A stretch of DNA of 64,000 bases from Pseudobdellovibrionaceae bacterium (GCA_020635055.1 JACKAN010000014.1:1-64000), one strand, 5' to 3'. Shown: positions 18,794-27,849, numbered from the stretch's first letter. Numbers and translations are program-made. The notes: generated by a model not told the origin, from the letters alone.

Positions 18794-19855
18794 TTAGAAG
18801 TTATAGGTTAATGAAGCTTGTGAAAGAAACTGATTGCCATTGATATTGCCATTGGCCGCTGCAGTTAATGATCCATCAAGTATGATATTGTTATATCTTA
18901 AGCCAAGACCTGCTGCCACAGTGGTATTAGATCCTATGCCATCGACTTTAGCACTTGCTGAAGCTGCAATTTCATCTTTAGCACTTCCGTAAATAACGTT
19001 TTGTTTAACAGAGGCGCGAACAGTGGCCCAGGAATTGGCTTTGTATTCAAGGCCAAGATAAACAGGTAAAGTGGTAGATTCAGCAGTCAACTCAGTGGCC
19101 CCTGACTTTGCTGTTCTCTTGTCCATACGATATTCAATTCCATAATAGGCTTGAGTCTCTTCTGACTTCATAAAAATATTTTCAAAGCCCAGTGTTAAAT
19201 TAAGGTCATCAGCTTTTAAATTTCCTCCAGCACCAAAGCTTTCTTCTCCAGTTCCATAATCTACTTCTGCATAAATACGTTTATCAGTCCAGTAGGAGTA
19301 ACTACCACCCAAAGTAAAATAAGGAGAAATTTTAGCTTCATCCTTGGTAGCACCACTGGGTTTTTCTGAGCTCTGTATTAGGCTTAGATGGGCATAGGAC
19401 CAGCCTTTATCGTTGTCGTAGTTCATGCCCCATTTGCCAATAAGTGTAGTTTCATTTGTTTGTGCGGCGTCATTTTCAACACGTGATACAGAGGCGCCAA
19501 AGGCCATATTGTTTAAGCCATAGATAATTTCTAGAGGGTTATTTTGGGATAAATAACCAGCACTTGTACGCATATCCCCTGCGGCATCAGAGGCTGTTGT
19601 ATTTTGATGTCCTAAGTACAAAAACAGTTTGTTTCCATTGCTGAGCTCTTTTAATAAACCACCCTCAGCACCCGCACCAGCGGCGCCAAATTCGAAGGTA
19701 AGATTTGGGTCCAATAATAAAATGTGTGAAGGAGAAGTGAAAACAGTTTGTGTATCTATTAAATGATTTGCACCTTGAAGGGAATTTACGCGAGCTTTAG
19801 AAGCCCAAGCTGTAGAAGCCATGGCAACGGCTATAAAAAACAAAACTGATTTCAT
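18794..19855 (-). CDS. Outer-membrane beta-barrel protein
   Basis: A 353-residue protein with a clear signal peptide (LFFIAVAMASTAWAS). The mature sequence is made of amphipathic strands separated by short turns (GGSYSYWTDKRIYAEVDYG, LTLGFENIFM, AAGLGLRYNNIILDG) and ends in LTYNF, the terminal aromatic typical for Bam-dependent barrels. Size and strand count suggest a 14- to 16-strand porin-like barrel, but substrate selectivity cannot be read. It has an AGGAG-type site before the ATG and its own leader, and is first in a two-gene operon with the downstream lipoprotein. Confidence 0.82.
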   Translation of the reverse strand: MKSVLFFIAVAMASTAWASKARVNSLQGANHLIDTQTVFTSPSHILLLDPNLTFEFGAAGAGAEGGLLKELSNGNKLFLYLGHQNTTASDAAGDMRTSAGYLSQNNPLEIIYGLNNMAFGASVSRVENDAAQTNETTLIGKWGMNYDNDKGWSYAHLSLIQSSEKPSGATKDEAKISPYFTLGGSYSYWTDKRIYAEVDYGTGEESFGAGGNLKADDLNLTLGFENIFMKSEETQAYYGIEYRMDKRTAKSGATELTAESTTLPVYLGLEYKANSWATVRASVKQNVIYGSAKDEIAASASAKVDGIGSNTTVAAGLGLRYNNIILDGSLTAAANGNINGNQFLSQASLTYNF

Positions 19856-20014
19856 GTATCAACTCCTCATTAATGGTTTATTTTAAAATGAGATTAAAAC
19901 TATCTGAGGATTCTGTGTCAATGTACAATTCTGTTTACAGAGTAATTAACTCAAAGTGTCTGATCGCCATAGGAAAAGTGCTTAAAATATAAACAATTTA
20001 TCAGCCAGTTAATT

Positions 20015-21361
20015 CTATGGATTTTTTAAGTCAAAAACTTTATTTGCATTAAATTGCAGTTTATTGATTTTCAAATAATCACTGCGATTAATATTTTTAT
20101 TTTTCACAATAAAATCATGAACATTTTGAATTGCTTTTAACTCAAATTTGTTCTGAGTGGATTTTGAAAGTTCATCTAATCGAGTTAAAAGTTTATTGGG
20201 ATCCCATTCTGGACAAACGATTTCTTGGCATAGAAACTCTGAAAGTATTTGAAATGCATCGAAAGAAAAATTTAAATTAAGTTCACCCTGTTCGGACTTA
20301 TTTTCTTTTAATTGTTCAGACAGAGCCAACTCTTCTTGTTTTAAAGTTTGAAGATGAACAAGTATGCGTTGTTTCTCTTTTTCTAAATCGGTAGATTTAA
20401 TTCTGTTGGCAATGTAATGTTTTTCTGCAAGTTTTCTAATGTTGCCTAGGAAAGCCTTATAATCTTTAAGTATTTTATTTTTTCTTTCTAATAGTAATTT
20501 TTTGAACTCATCGGGGCTTAAATCGTAATCTATTTCCGGAAAGAGAGCTTTGTTTTCTTCAAGGGGCTTGTCGGAAGAGTAAAGCATATTATGGTCCAAT
20601 AAATTTTTAAATAATCTTATATATAAATCGTCGGGCATTTTATTTATATATTCGGCTAAAGAGAGGAGTTCTGTGTAATTTATGTCGTTTTTCACAATGA
20701 CTGAACGCCAGTACCCTCCGTAGCCGGCTTGTCTTACTTGCCATAAAATAGGGCTTTCGTACTGTAATTCTAAAGAATCCGATTGGATCAAGTACCATTC
20801 AACAGCATTATCCACTCGCATGATTTGTGGTTCGTCTGTGGGTTCCTCAACAACAAAAATAAATTGTCTTGGATGAACATGGTGGTTCAAAGTCAGCCAG
20901 CTCAATAGATGGGTGCGTGCAAGATAATCAATATTGTCTTGATTAAGCTCAAAGAAGCTTCGGTTTTCTAGTGTTCCTTTTGTGTTTAAAAATCTTTGCA
21001 AAGTTCCAGGGGTTTTTTTGCCGTTGATTATTAAGGTTTTAGAAAAAATGGCTGGACTACGATGGCCAAATGCAAGGAAGAAATCGTAAACTGTTGCAGA
21101 CCCAATAGAGGAGACGTTTCCGATTTTAAATAACCACTTTCTGCCCAATTGATCTTCAAGTAATATTTTGGGGTGTTTTGCAATTTGAAATTGTTTTTTT
21201 GAAACAGAAAAACTGAGCTTTTCAAAGTTATCTTGCTGAAGTTTTTTTAGTTCGTCCATGTTTTTAATAACATCGGAGTAGTTTTCTTTGCTCAGTTGGG
21301 TGGATTTGCATCCTAGTTGTGGTAAAACAAACAGTAAAAAAGTCGTGATTATTTTTTTCAT
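20015..21361 (-). CDS. Lipoprotein with possible kinase-like core
   Basis: A 448-residue lipoprotein (lipobox PQLGC, Cys18). Residues about 60-270 contain features that recall the PI3/4-kinase or HipA-like fold. These are a lysine strand (GRKWLFKIGN), a loop with two His and an Asn (LNHHVHPRQFIF) where such kinases have the catalytic H/D-N loop, and an acidic metal-binding-like strand (MRVDNAVEWYL). The order matches, but the catalytic Asp of the loop is not evident, so activity is doubtful. Residues about 300-380 are charged coiled coil. This is a tentative reading and the protein may be something else entirely. It is transcribed away from the acyl-CoA dehydrogenase operon. Confidence 0.55.
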   Translation of the reverse strand: MKKIITTFLLFVLPQLGCKSTQLSKENYSDVIKNMDELKKLQQDNFEKLSFSVSKKQFQIAKHPKILLEDQLGRKWLFKIGNVSSIGSATVYDFFLAFGHRSPAIFSKTLIINGKKTPGTLQRFLNTKGTLENRSFFELNQDNIDYLARTHLLSWLTLNHHVHPRQFIFVVEEPTDEPQIMRVDNAVEWYLIQSDSLELQYESPILWQVRQAGYGGYWRSVIVKNDINYTELLSLAEYINKMPDDLYIRLFKNLLDHNMLYSSDKPLEENKALFPEIDYDLSPDEFKKLLLERKNKILKDYKAFLGNIRKLAEKHYIANRIKSTDLEKEKQRILVHLQTLKQEELALSEQLKENKSEQGELNLNFSFDAFQILSEFLCQEIVCPEWDPNKLLTRLDELSKSTQNKFELKAIQNVHDFIVKNKNINRSDYLKINKLQFNANKVFDLKNP

Positions 21362-21491
21362 TATTTAAGTATTACTAATTACAAATTATTTAAAAAGGAC
21401 TTTATTACATAGGTATGGGGTGTCACTTTGGACTTGTCTTTAATGTAATAGCCTTTACTATAAATTAAACATATTTTATCTGAGGGTTGAC

Positions 21492-22607
21492 ATGAATCAT
21501 AATGAATTAAATCAAATAATTGAAACTGTAGTCGCAAAAAATGCAGAGAAAATAGATCGGGAATCCTTTTATCCAAAGTCAGCACTGGATGCTTTAGGAA
21601 AAGCTGGAATTTTAGGTTTGATATCAGCCAAAGAAATGGGAGGACAAGGATTCGGTCTCAGGGAGGCGAGCCAAGTTGTAGAAAATCTGGCAAAAGTTTG
21701 CCCATCAACAGCGATGGTCACAATGATGCATTTTTGTGGTACTGTAGTTATAGAAAAATATGGAGCTAAGGAATTAAGAAAAAAAATAGCAACAGGAAAT
21801 CATGTTACTACTTTGGCTTGGTCAGAAAATGGTTCGCGCAGTCACTTTTGGGCACCTATAGGTACTGCAAAAAAAAATGATAATAAAATTTTAATAAATA
21901 GCCAAAAGTCTTGGGTAACCTCTGCCTGTGAGGCAGATTCTTATGTATGGTCGACTCAACCCTTAAGTGCAGAGGGAGCTAGCACGCTGTGGCTAGTCAC
22001 CAATGACAGTGTGGGATTACAACAACCATTTAAGTTTGATGGTCTAGGTCTTCGAGGCAACGCTTCTTCACCATTAAAGGCAGAAAACATTAAAGTGGAT
22101 GAATCGAGCATGCTAGGAAATGATGGCGCCGGCTTTGATATAATGATTGGCGATGTTTTGCCAGTTTTTTCTACTTTAATTTCAAGCGGATCCATTGGTC
22201 TTATGGAAGGTGCAATTTCTAGAGCAATAAAGCACGTGTCCAGCACTCAGCATGAGCACATCAAAACCAGTTTGGCAGAGTTGCCTACCATTCGTGCTTA
22301 TCTAGCAAAAGCTACGATTAAGAAAGATATGGCAAGGACCTTGCGTGACGATACCATCCAGGCCATTGAGTCGGGCAGAGAAGATGCAGTTTTGCGAGTA
22401 TTGGAAGTGAAAGCAGCAACAGCAGAAATTGCATTAGAAGTTACAGATACAGCTATGAGAGTGTGTGGGGGAGCTGCCTTTCGCAAAGATCTTGGCATAG
22501 AAAGATATTTTCGTGATTCGAGAGCGGCCTTTGTAATGGCACCTACTAGTGATGTGTTATATGATTTTATTGGTAAAGCTGTTTGTGGCTTGCCGGTTTT
22601 TGGGTGA
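21492..22607 (+). CDS. Acyl-CoA dehydrogenase family flavoprotein
   Basis: A 371-residue protein with the three-part acyl-CoA dehydrogenase layout: helical N-domain (about 1-115, with CPSTAMVTMMHFCGTVVI), a beta middle domain (about 118-215, ending LGLRGNASSPL), and a helical C-domain (about 220-371) that carries MRVCGGAAFRKDLGIERYFRD, the family's late signature. A catalytic Glu in the usual position is not obvious, so it may be a monooxygenase-type or desulfurisation-type member rather than a true beta-oxidation enzyme. First gene of a three-gene operon; the next gene begins 5 bases after its stop. GAGGG lies before the ATG. Confidence 0.88.
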   Translation: MNHNELNQIIETVVAKNAEKIDRESFYPKSALDALGKAGILGLISAKEMGGQGFGLREASQVVENLAKVCPSTAMVTMMHFCGTVVIEKYGAKELRKKIATGNHVTTLAWSENGSRSHFWAPIGTAKKNDNKILINSQKSWVTSACEADSYVWSTQPLSAEGASTLWLVTNDSVGLQQPFKFDGLGLRGNASSPLKAENIKVDESSMLGNDGAGFDIMIGDVLPVFSTLISSGSIGLMEGAISRAIKHVSSTQHEHIKTSLAELPTIRAYLAKATIKKDMARTLRDDTIQAIESGREDAVLRVLEVKAATAEIALEVTDTAMRVCGGAAFRKDLGIERYFRDSRAAFVMAPTSDVLYDFIGKAVCGLPVFG

Positions 22608-22612
22608 GGCTA

Positions 22613-23482
22613 ATGAAAGATAAAAAATTAATTATGGGCGCGGTGGCTTATGCACCAAAAGTAGTTACAATTTGGGAAGGTTTTAAAGACTATTTTTATA
22701 AAAATGGTTTGAATTTTGATTATATTTTATATTCTAATTATGAAGCGCAAGTCGAAGCCCAGTTTACAAATAGTATTCATATTGCATGGAATTCTCCACT
22801 GGCATGGGTGCGAGCAAGAAGAATGGCTAAAGCAAAAGGTTTAACTTTAAAAGCCATTGCTATGCGGGATACAGATCGTGATTTGAAGTCGGTGCTTGTA
22901 ATTAATAAGAATTCTGATCTGGCAAAAAGCGGGGACATTTCAAAATTGAAGGGAAAAAAAATTGGATTTGGGGCTGTTGATTCTCCTCAAGCGAATTTAA
23001 TTCCTATGGCACATCTTCAAAGTAAGGGTTTGTTGAAAGGAAAAGACTATGAGCCTATTCTATTTGATGTGTTAGGTGGGAAACATGGTGATCATATTGG
23101 TGGGGAAAGAGATGCCGCTCTAGCTTTAATTCAAGGGAAATTAGATGCGAGCTGGATGATAGATGGGAACTACTTAGCATTTTCTAAAGAGGGCACATTG
23201 CCTTCGGGTTCAACAGAAATTTTAGATGAAACTGACTTTTATGATCACTGCAATTTTACAACAAGTCCTGGAGCTCCAGAAGACTTATTAGAAAAATTCA
23301 TTAAATTACTTTTTTCAATGAAATGGGAAGATCCATTAGTGCGTCCTTTGTTGGAGTTAGAAGGCTTAAAGCAATGGCTGCCGGGGCGCACGGAATTGTA
23401 TAAACTCTTAGAAGAAGCCACAGATCAACAACAGTTTTATAGTCCTAAAGGTGAACTGCTTGCAAAAAACTATAGATATTGA
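22613..23482 (+). CDS. PhnD-like substrate-binding-fold protein without signal peptide
   Basis: About 289 residues with the PhnD/phosphonate-type periplasmic-binding fold. The features are an MGAVAYAPK strand, then YEAQVEAQFTNSIHIAWNSP (domain 1), GKKIGFGAVDSPQANL, and IQGKLDASWMIDGNY (domain 2). Usual family members have a signal peptide and an ABC permease nearby; here neither is present, so the protein should stay in the cytoplasm. ATG 22613 is chosen because GAGG precedes it by about 4 bases; the open frame extends upstream into the dehydrogenase gene. It overlaps the next gene by about 23 bases. Role unknown: it may bind a small anionic ligand for the dehydrogenase. Confidence 0.78.
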   Translation: MKDKKLIMGAVAYAPKVVTIWEGFKDYFYKNGLNFDYILYSNYEAQVEAQFTNSIHIAWNSPLAWVRARRMAKAKGLTLKAIAMRDTDRDLKSVLVINKNSDLAKSGDISKLKGKKIGFGAVDSPQANLIPMAHLQSKGLLKGKDYEPILFDVLGGKHGDHIGGERDAALALIQGKLDASWMIDGNYLAFSKEGTLPSGSTEILDETDFYDHCNFTTSPGAPEDLLEKFIKLLFSMKWEDPLVRPLLELEGLKQWLPGRTELYKLLEEATDQQQFYSPKGELLAKNYRY

Positions 23483-23903
23483 AAGTTTAGGTTTTGACGA
23501 AGGTGCTCATGTTATAATTAAACACGCCTTGAAATCTGTAAAAGTAGACCAGAGTTTAAAAATACAAGCCTCATCAAAAGCCATTGGCACCCAGCTTCAA
23601 TCATGGTGTAGAGATCAGGGTCACGATTTTAAAACAATAAGTCATTCGTCAGGTGTGTTTCAGATTACAAAAAAAGAAATAGCTGAAGCCAGATGGAAAA
23701 AAGCAGAGAGGGCAGGGGCAACTCATAATCAGAAAGATGGCGCGGTTAAAGAAAGTCCCAAAACACATTGGGGATTGGCGGCACGGGGTGCAATTGTTGA
23801 ATCAGGGACTCCTGATTTTTTTTTCGGATTGAATCACAAATCGCAATTGTGGGCAGATAACTTATTGGAAATGTACAATCAGGCGGTACAGTGGGTACAG
23901 TAG
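23460..23903 (+). CDS. TusA-like (SirA-fold) protein
   Basis: About 147 residues. The first 80 resemble TusA/SirA sulfur-carrier domains in length and strand-helix order (IDIESLGFDEGAHVIIKHAL, LKIQASSKAIGTQLQSWCRD, ISHSSGVFQITKKE). The single Cys (SWCRD) lies later than the TusA active Cys, which normally sits in the N-terminal CP motif; that motif is absent. The C-terminal 70 residues are an extension of unknown role. Start: a GTG at 23451 opens the frame, but TTG 23460 has AAAGG 8-9 bases upstream and is preferred. It overlaps the PhnD-like gene, indicating translational coupling. Confidence 0.6.
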   Translation: MQKTIDIESLGFDEGAHVIIKHALKSVKVDQSLKIQASSKAIGTQLQSWCRDQGHDFKTISHSSGVFQITKKEIAEARWKKAERAGATHNQKDGAVKESPKTHWGLAARGAIVESGTPDFFFGLNHKSQLWADNLLEMYNQAVQWVQ

Positions 23904-24419
23904 TCCCAGTGTGGAATCAGTTAAAAAGATATTCCCGATAAGGGAGTTCGAAAACCCAATTTTTTTAGAAGAAGCTATTATTCAAATTTTCACTTACATG
24001 GTGGAAAACACAAGCGGCTCTAATTGTGCCAACAAGATTTTTGGGGCAGATTCATCCCTATTCTCTGTGAAGAAGTTCAACAATTAATGGCGATTCAAAT
24101 TGCATGCAAAGCTCGCCACACAGATGTTTTTACGAGGCGTAGTTCAATTAAAAAGGAAGAGCCAGCGCTTACCGCCGCCGGCGGACAAGAGTCCTGGAAA
24201 CATTGCGATTGAGAGACTTTCTGATATCCGAACTTTTACTTTCGGTTCTAGGCGAGGAACTTTTGTAGTTCTACTTCAGTTTTTACATAAATATGCACCC
24301 GACCCTGTGACCCGCTAGAAATAGCAAAGTTGGCTGGTCGCGATGAGGCTAGCACGTGGCCTTGGTATGGGCACATTTAAGTTGGAAATTAAATTAGAAC
24401 CTAAAACTTATTAACAAAA
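23904..24419 (+). other. Gene-poor stretch, probably a decayed coding region
   Basis: About 500 bases without a convincing gene. A 58-codon open frame starts at GTG 23911 with no ribosome-binding site. Two more short frames follow (around 24088-24212 and 24100-24318) that cannot be joined without several slips. Residues HKYAPDPVTR in one frame and LEIAKLAGRDEAST in another look like neighbouring parts of one protein broken near 24303-24315. A perfect GC-rich palindrome CCGCCGGCGG sits near 24173, unlike the AT-rich surroundings. I read it as an eroded gene of unknown family. Confidence 0.4.
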
Positions 24420-24671
24420 TTGGCAAATGCCATTGAGAGTAGAAGCCATTATTTGCGTAAGACGTCTGGATTAAATGAAGAGGTATTTGACTCTTTAATT
24501 ATCTTAGCGGCAGGGGATATCGAACCCAAAGCCATCGCCTTAGGTTTTCAAAGGGTCCAGGACCTTGTTAAGCAAATGGCAGAGGGTAGAACTTCGCGGT
24601 TAATTAGATTGGGTTTTACCCAAGAAGAAGCCCATCACTTGGCCTCCTTGCACACTAAAAATTTCATGTAA
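24420..24671 (+). CDS. Small hypothetical protein
   Basis: An 83-codon open frame from TTG 24420 with no clear Shine-Dalgarno sequence. The product is helical and charged, with a repeated pattern of hydrophobic positions (DSLIILAAGDIEPKAIALGF, LIRLGFTQEEAHHLASLH), which looks like a genuine protein rather than chance. It could be the surviving C-terminal end of the decayed gene just upstream. Not recognised. Confidence 0.4.
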   Translation: MANAIESRSHYLRKTSGLNEEVFDSLIILAAGDIEPKAIALGFQRVQDLVKQMAEGRTSRLIRLGFTQEEAHHLASLHTKNFM

Positions 24672-24690
24672 TAAATAATGTTAACTAGGA

Positions 24691-25389
24691 TTAATGCTTT
24701 TCTTCCCACTTAATTAATTCTAACTGCGTTTCATTAAACTGTATATTAGGGTGATGAGTCACTTTGCTTTGGTTTTTACTTAAGGGGTGGGCTTTATAAA
24801 ATATATTTCCGGTCCATGTTCCACGCATTTTATAGCCTTCATTAATCGAAGATTTGTAATCTTTTGGATATTTTGTAGATGTTGTTTTGACCCACGTACA
24901 AATATAGGGCTCTTGAAGTTCCATGTAAAGGCCCCATGTATTTTCTTTTTTTACATAAAGAGCCATAACTATCTTTTGTAAATCATTAATTTGGCAATGG
25001 AAATCTTTAAGACTTGAGAGTTCTTCGTATTGCGGGAAAACTTTAGGATCCAATACAATTGAGGATCGCATGGGAACTTGTACAAACTGACCCTTTAAGC
25101 CATCGCCCTCAATAATTGAGGCATAGTTTTTGTAGATACAACCAGCTAGACAGTCGCTGGGTGGGCCATAATACAATTCAACTACTTTAATTTTATCTGT
25201 TTGATTTAAAGCCGCTTCACTTCGAACATTGCAAGAATGAATTTTCTTAGAGTTTATATTCATGTTTAAAATCAATAGTTTCGCTGTGCTTGGGCATTTA
25301 TCTAAGGGAATATATTTTGGCTTATTGTTATTTAAGTCTAATCCATGAAGATAAAAGGATAAGAAAAGGGATGTTATGATAAGATTCAT
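24691..25389 (-). CDS. Secreted hypothetical protein
   Basis: A 232-residue protein with an N-terminal hydrophobic export signal (IITSLFLSFYLHG). The mature part has six Cys, two in a YYGPPSDCLAGC segment that could form a disulfide, and a beta-rich body. No lipobox and no known domain was recognised. The opposite strand holds only short chance frames. It is monocistronic, with a poorly defined convergent partner to its right in sequence order. Function unknown. Confidence 0.65.
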   Translation of the reverse strand: MNLIITSLFLSFYLHGLDLNNNKPKYIPLDKCPSTAKLLILNMNINSKKIHSCNVRSEAALNQTDKIKVVELYYGPPSDCLAGCIYKNYASIIEGDGLKGQFVQVPMRSSIVLDPKVFPQYEELSSLKDFHCQINDLQKIVMALYVKKENTWGLYMELQEPYICTWVKTTSTKYPKDYKSSINEGYKMRGTWTGNIFYKAHPLSKNQSKVTHHPNIQFNETQLELIKWEEKH

Positions 25390-25562
25390 TACTATTAATA
25401 TTACTAATTTTTAATTTTATTAGCAACTGTAGCTAATTTATTTAAACTGGACTTATTTTGGAGATTTGGGGAGATATGTAAGGAGTCGGTTGGACTTACT
25501 TAAAGCTAGTTTAATTAAATCTCTTATATTAACTCGTCATTTTCATTCTATAATTAAAATAT

Positions 25563-26054
25563 ATGAAATACTCACTTTCTTTTTCAGTTTTACTAATTAT
25601 TTTTAGTCATAGTATGCAAGCCAAAGAACGGCAAGTTTACCCAGCAAGCCAAAAGCTAATTTGCAATGAAGTTGAAACCAAAAAACCTTTTGCTTTTAGT
25701 TTGGATTGTAAATTGCCAGAAACAAAATATTATTGTGTATACAAGGATGTATACTGTGAGTTAAAGGGTGGCGACCCAAGATCTTTGGGTGCAAAGCTGG
25801 ATGAAGAAGAAAACATAGCCTTTGGCAGTTATATTCAGAAAGTCAGTGATGTTCATGAGTATGTATTAGCGGGCCTCACTTACGATGTTTTTTGCAAAAA
25901 AATAAATGGAAAGTGTCCAAGCGTAAGTGAGTGCATGGAAGAGGAATCTTCTAAATACTTTGATGAAATCAGTGGCGAAAAGGCTTCGGTCAGAAATCTT
26001 AAGGGGACGGACGAAAAAGGTGCGAGGTTAAGACGTGTTTATGAAGTTAAATAA
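25563..26054 (+). CDS. Secreted cysteine-rich hypothetical protein
   Basis: A 163-residue protein with a signal peptide (LLIIFSHSMQAK). The mature part has eight Cys, several in close pairs (KYYCVYKDVYCE, FCKKINGKCPSVSEC), suggesting a disulfide-stabilised periplasmic or extracellular protein. The C-terminus is basic. Its last 14 bases overlap the start of the next small secreted protein, so the two are coupled. Not recognised. Confidence 0.7.
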   Translation: MKYSLSFSVLLIIFSHSMQAKERQVYPASQKLICNEVETKKPFAFSLDCKLPETKYYCVYKDVYCELKGGDPRSLGAKLDEEENIAFGSYIQKVSDVHEYVLAGLTYDVFCKKINGKCPSVSECMEEESSKYFDEISGEKASVRNLKGTDEKGARLRRVYEVK

Positions 26055-26295
26055 TTCTATTTTGATATTAGTAATTTTATTTTCATTTAATGTTAAAGCT
26101 GATATCACTTCGGCAAAATTCCCGGCGAAATTTAAAAGTTTAGAAGGCAATATGGCTACAGTACAAATGAGTTCTGGGAAGACCATTGTAATTCCCAAAA
26201 GTAGTATGATACCGCAAAAAAATTTAACCAGCCAACAAGCTGTAATGGTCTATCTTTCAAGAAAAGACCTAGACCTCCTCTTTAAAAAGAAGTAA
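26041..26295 (+). CDS. Small secreted protein
   Basis: An 84-residue protein with a signal peptide (SILILVILFSFNVKA) and a short beta-rich mature part (GNMATVQMSSGKTIVIPKSS). The start ATG 26041 lies inside the 3' end of the previous gene, giving a 14-base overlap that implies co-translation. An in-frame GTG at 26035 is less likely. The mature part could be a small SH3-like barrel, but this is a guess. Function unknown. Confidence 0.65.
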   Translation: MKLNNSILILVILFSFNVKADITSAKFPAKFKSLEGNMATVQMSSGKTIVIPKSSMIPQKNLTSQQAVMVYLSRKDLDLLFKKK

Positions 26296-26347
26296 TCCCC
26301 CAATCAATAGGTTCACTGTTTAAAATTCACTTTGCTGACTTAAAAAT

Positions 26348-27052
26348 TCAAGCTTGGGCCATTATTGGCAATGGATGATTGATAAGCTCAAAACTTGAAA
26401 ATTGGGGATTTTGTGGGCTCATAAACATTTTAGTAAAGGAATCGATTTCATCTTTTCCCTTAATATAAGGTGCATTTTTATAGACTAAAAAGGTAATTGT
26501 ATCGTTAAAAATGGGTGCAGCCCTGTCATTTACATTAGAGATGCGGTAGTAATCGGTATACTTAGTAAAAAAATGAGCTTGTTTTGTGCAGTTTCCGGCG
26601 CTGCCAATGACAGTGTAGTTAGAGCGGTTTAATTGTGCTTCCATTAAACCAATAGCTGCATACATAAGTGTTCTTCCTAAAGCACACTTTCTAAGGCTTT
26701 GATCGATCATAAGGCGATTGATTTCATAGACTTTATTAGCTTCGGTACCAATATGTTTTAATAATTTTAAATAATCTTCAGCACCCAAAACTTGTTCAGC
26801 CACTTTTTCAGCATGTGGCGGGGTCACTCGAATAGTACCGTAAATCTTACCCTCTTTTGCAGCAATGATGTGGTAGCTTTCAAAATCTGTAAAACTGATA
26901 TCGCCATAATTTTTACCCTTGGGACCAAAATCTTTACGAAAACCAGAATCAAAAAGAACTCGACTCCGAAAGCAGCTTACAGACTGAAGTAAACTGCCTT
27001 GAACACTGTTGCCTTTAAACCAATACCAATCAAATTCTGACAAATTTATCAT
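26348..27052 (-). CDS. FeeM/LuxI-like GNAT-fold acyltransferase
   Basis: A 234-residue protein with the fold of N-acyl amino acid synthases and acyl-homoserine lactone synthases. It shows an early beta strand with KIYGTIRVTPP (about 70-80), the acidic-basic signature EINRLMID (about 110-117), and a helix-loop region LGRTLMYAAIGLMEAQL (about 125-141). The family transfers an acyl chain from acyl-ACP or acyl-CoA to an amino-group acceptor, giving signal or lipid molecules. Its start overlaps the end of the upstream diiron-enzyme gene by 4 bases (ATGA), so both are made together. The substrate cannot be read. No LuxR-type regulator is nearby. Confidence 0.65.
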   Translation of the reverse strand: MINLSEFDWYWFKGNSVQGSLLQSVSCFRSRVLFDSGFRKDFGPKGKNYGDISFTDFESYHIIAAKEGKIYGTIRVTPPHAEKVAEQVLGAEDYLKLLKHIGTEANKVYEINRLMIDQSLRKCALGRTLMYAAIGLMEAQLNRSNYTVIGSAGNCTKQAHFFTKYTDYYRISNVNDRAAPIFNDTITFLVYKNAPYIKGKDEIDSFTKMFMSPQNPQFSSFELINHPLPIMAQA

Positions 27053-27849
27053 TGGATAGAATCGGCAAATTGATCAATGAAATTTTGGTTTAACTTGCGG
27101 ACTTCTGAAAGATCCAATTTTTGTTGCGAGATCTTTTGACATTGAACAACACAATCATTTAAAAATTGTCCGTAAATATTTAGAGCTGTCGAACCCGTTT
27201 CTGCCATGGAATTTACCCAGGCTTTGTTTTCTTTAAAACAGCTATCCAAAAGTCGAAGGTTAAAAGCTGTGTGACCAACATCTAATTCTACGTGTTCAGC
27301 AAGGAAACCAAGACCTTTAGTGAACTCTCTCCCTAAGCTATACATAACACTTTCAAGCATACGAGGACCATAGTTCACGGATATACGTTCAATTTCAAAT
27401 TCGATCGCCACTTGTCGAAAAGGTTCATCACTGTTAATTACGTTTTCATGCAAAGTGACATAATCTTTGGTGCTCTGTGGAAGCTCTAAAGAGAGCAACT
27501 CTTTTGTTGTTATTTTATTCTCATATTTTTGATTCCATAGTTGTACTAGAACTTCTAAATCCTCAACTAACATTTTATCGTGGTCAGCTTCTTGTCGAGA
27601 GTGATCGACAAGTCTTTGGCCAATTTTATTGTAACCCAATTGGATACACTTATTGCCAGCTCGGCGAATCCATCCTTCAACAGGTTGAGTGTTGGAAACA
27701 CTTAAGGCTGTCCAAGTTAACAAAAAAGCATGCATTTGCTTCTTGTCTGATTGAGTAAGAAAAAAATTAATTCCGGGTTGTATGTGAAAACGAGTTCGCG
27801 CTTTGTGAACAAGGCAATTGTAATCAAACATTTCTTGTGATTGCTTCAT
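27049..27849 (-). CDS. Haem-oxygenase-like diiron enzyme
   Basis: About 267 helical residues matching the iron-containing, haem-oxygenase-like diiron oxidase (HDO) family. Candidate iron ligands are an Asp/Glu-His pair (RQEADHDKMLVEDL, about 104-117), a Glu in FEIERIS (about 168), and the family's hallmark H-x3-D-x2-H in EHVELDVGHTAFN (about 195-207). Characterised members oxidise amines or decarboxylate fatty acids. Start ATG 27849 is chosen because GGGAG lies about 7 bases before it; the longer open frame (to 27930) would add a non-signal leader. It overlaps the acyltransferase gene by 4 bases, so a two-step pathway is likely (inference). Confidence 0.7.
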   Translation of the reverse strand: MKQSQEMFDYNCLVHKARTRFHIQPGINFFLTQSDKKQMHAFLLTWTALSVSNTQPVEGWIRRAGNKCIQLGYNKIGQRLVDHSRQEADHDKMLVEDLEVLVQLWNQKYENKITTKELLSLELPQSTKDYVTLHENVINSDEPFRQVAIEFEIERISVNYGPRMLESVMYSLGREFTKGLGFLAEHVELDVGHTAFNLRLLDSCFKENKAWVNSMAETGSTALNIYGQFLNDCVVQCQKISQQKLDLSEVRKLNQNFIDQFADSIQ

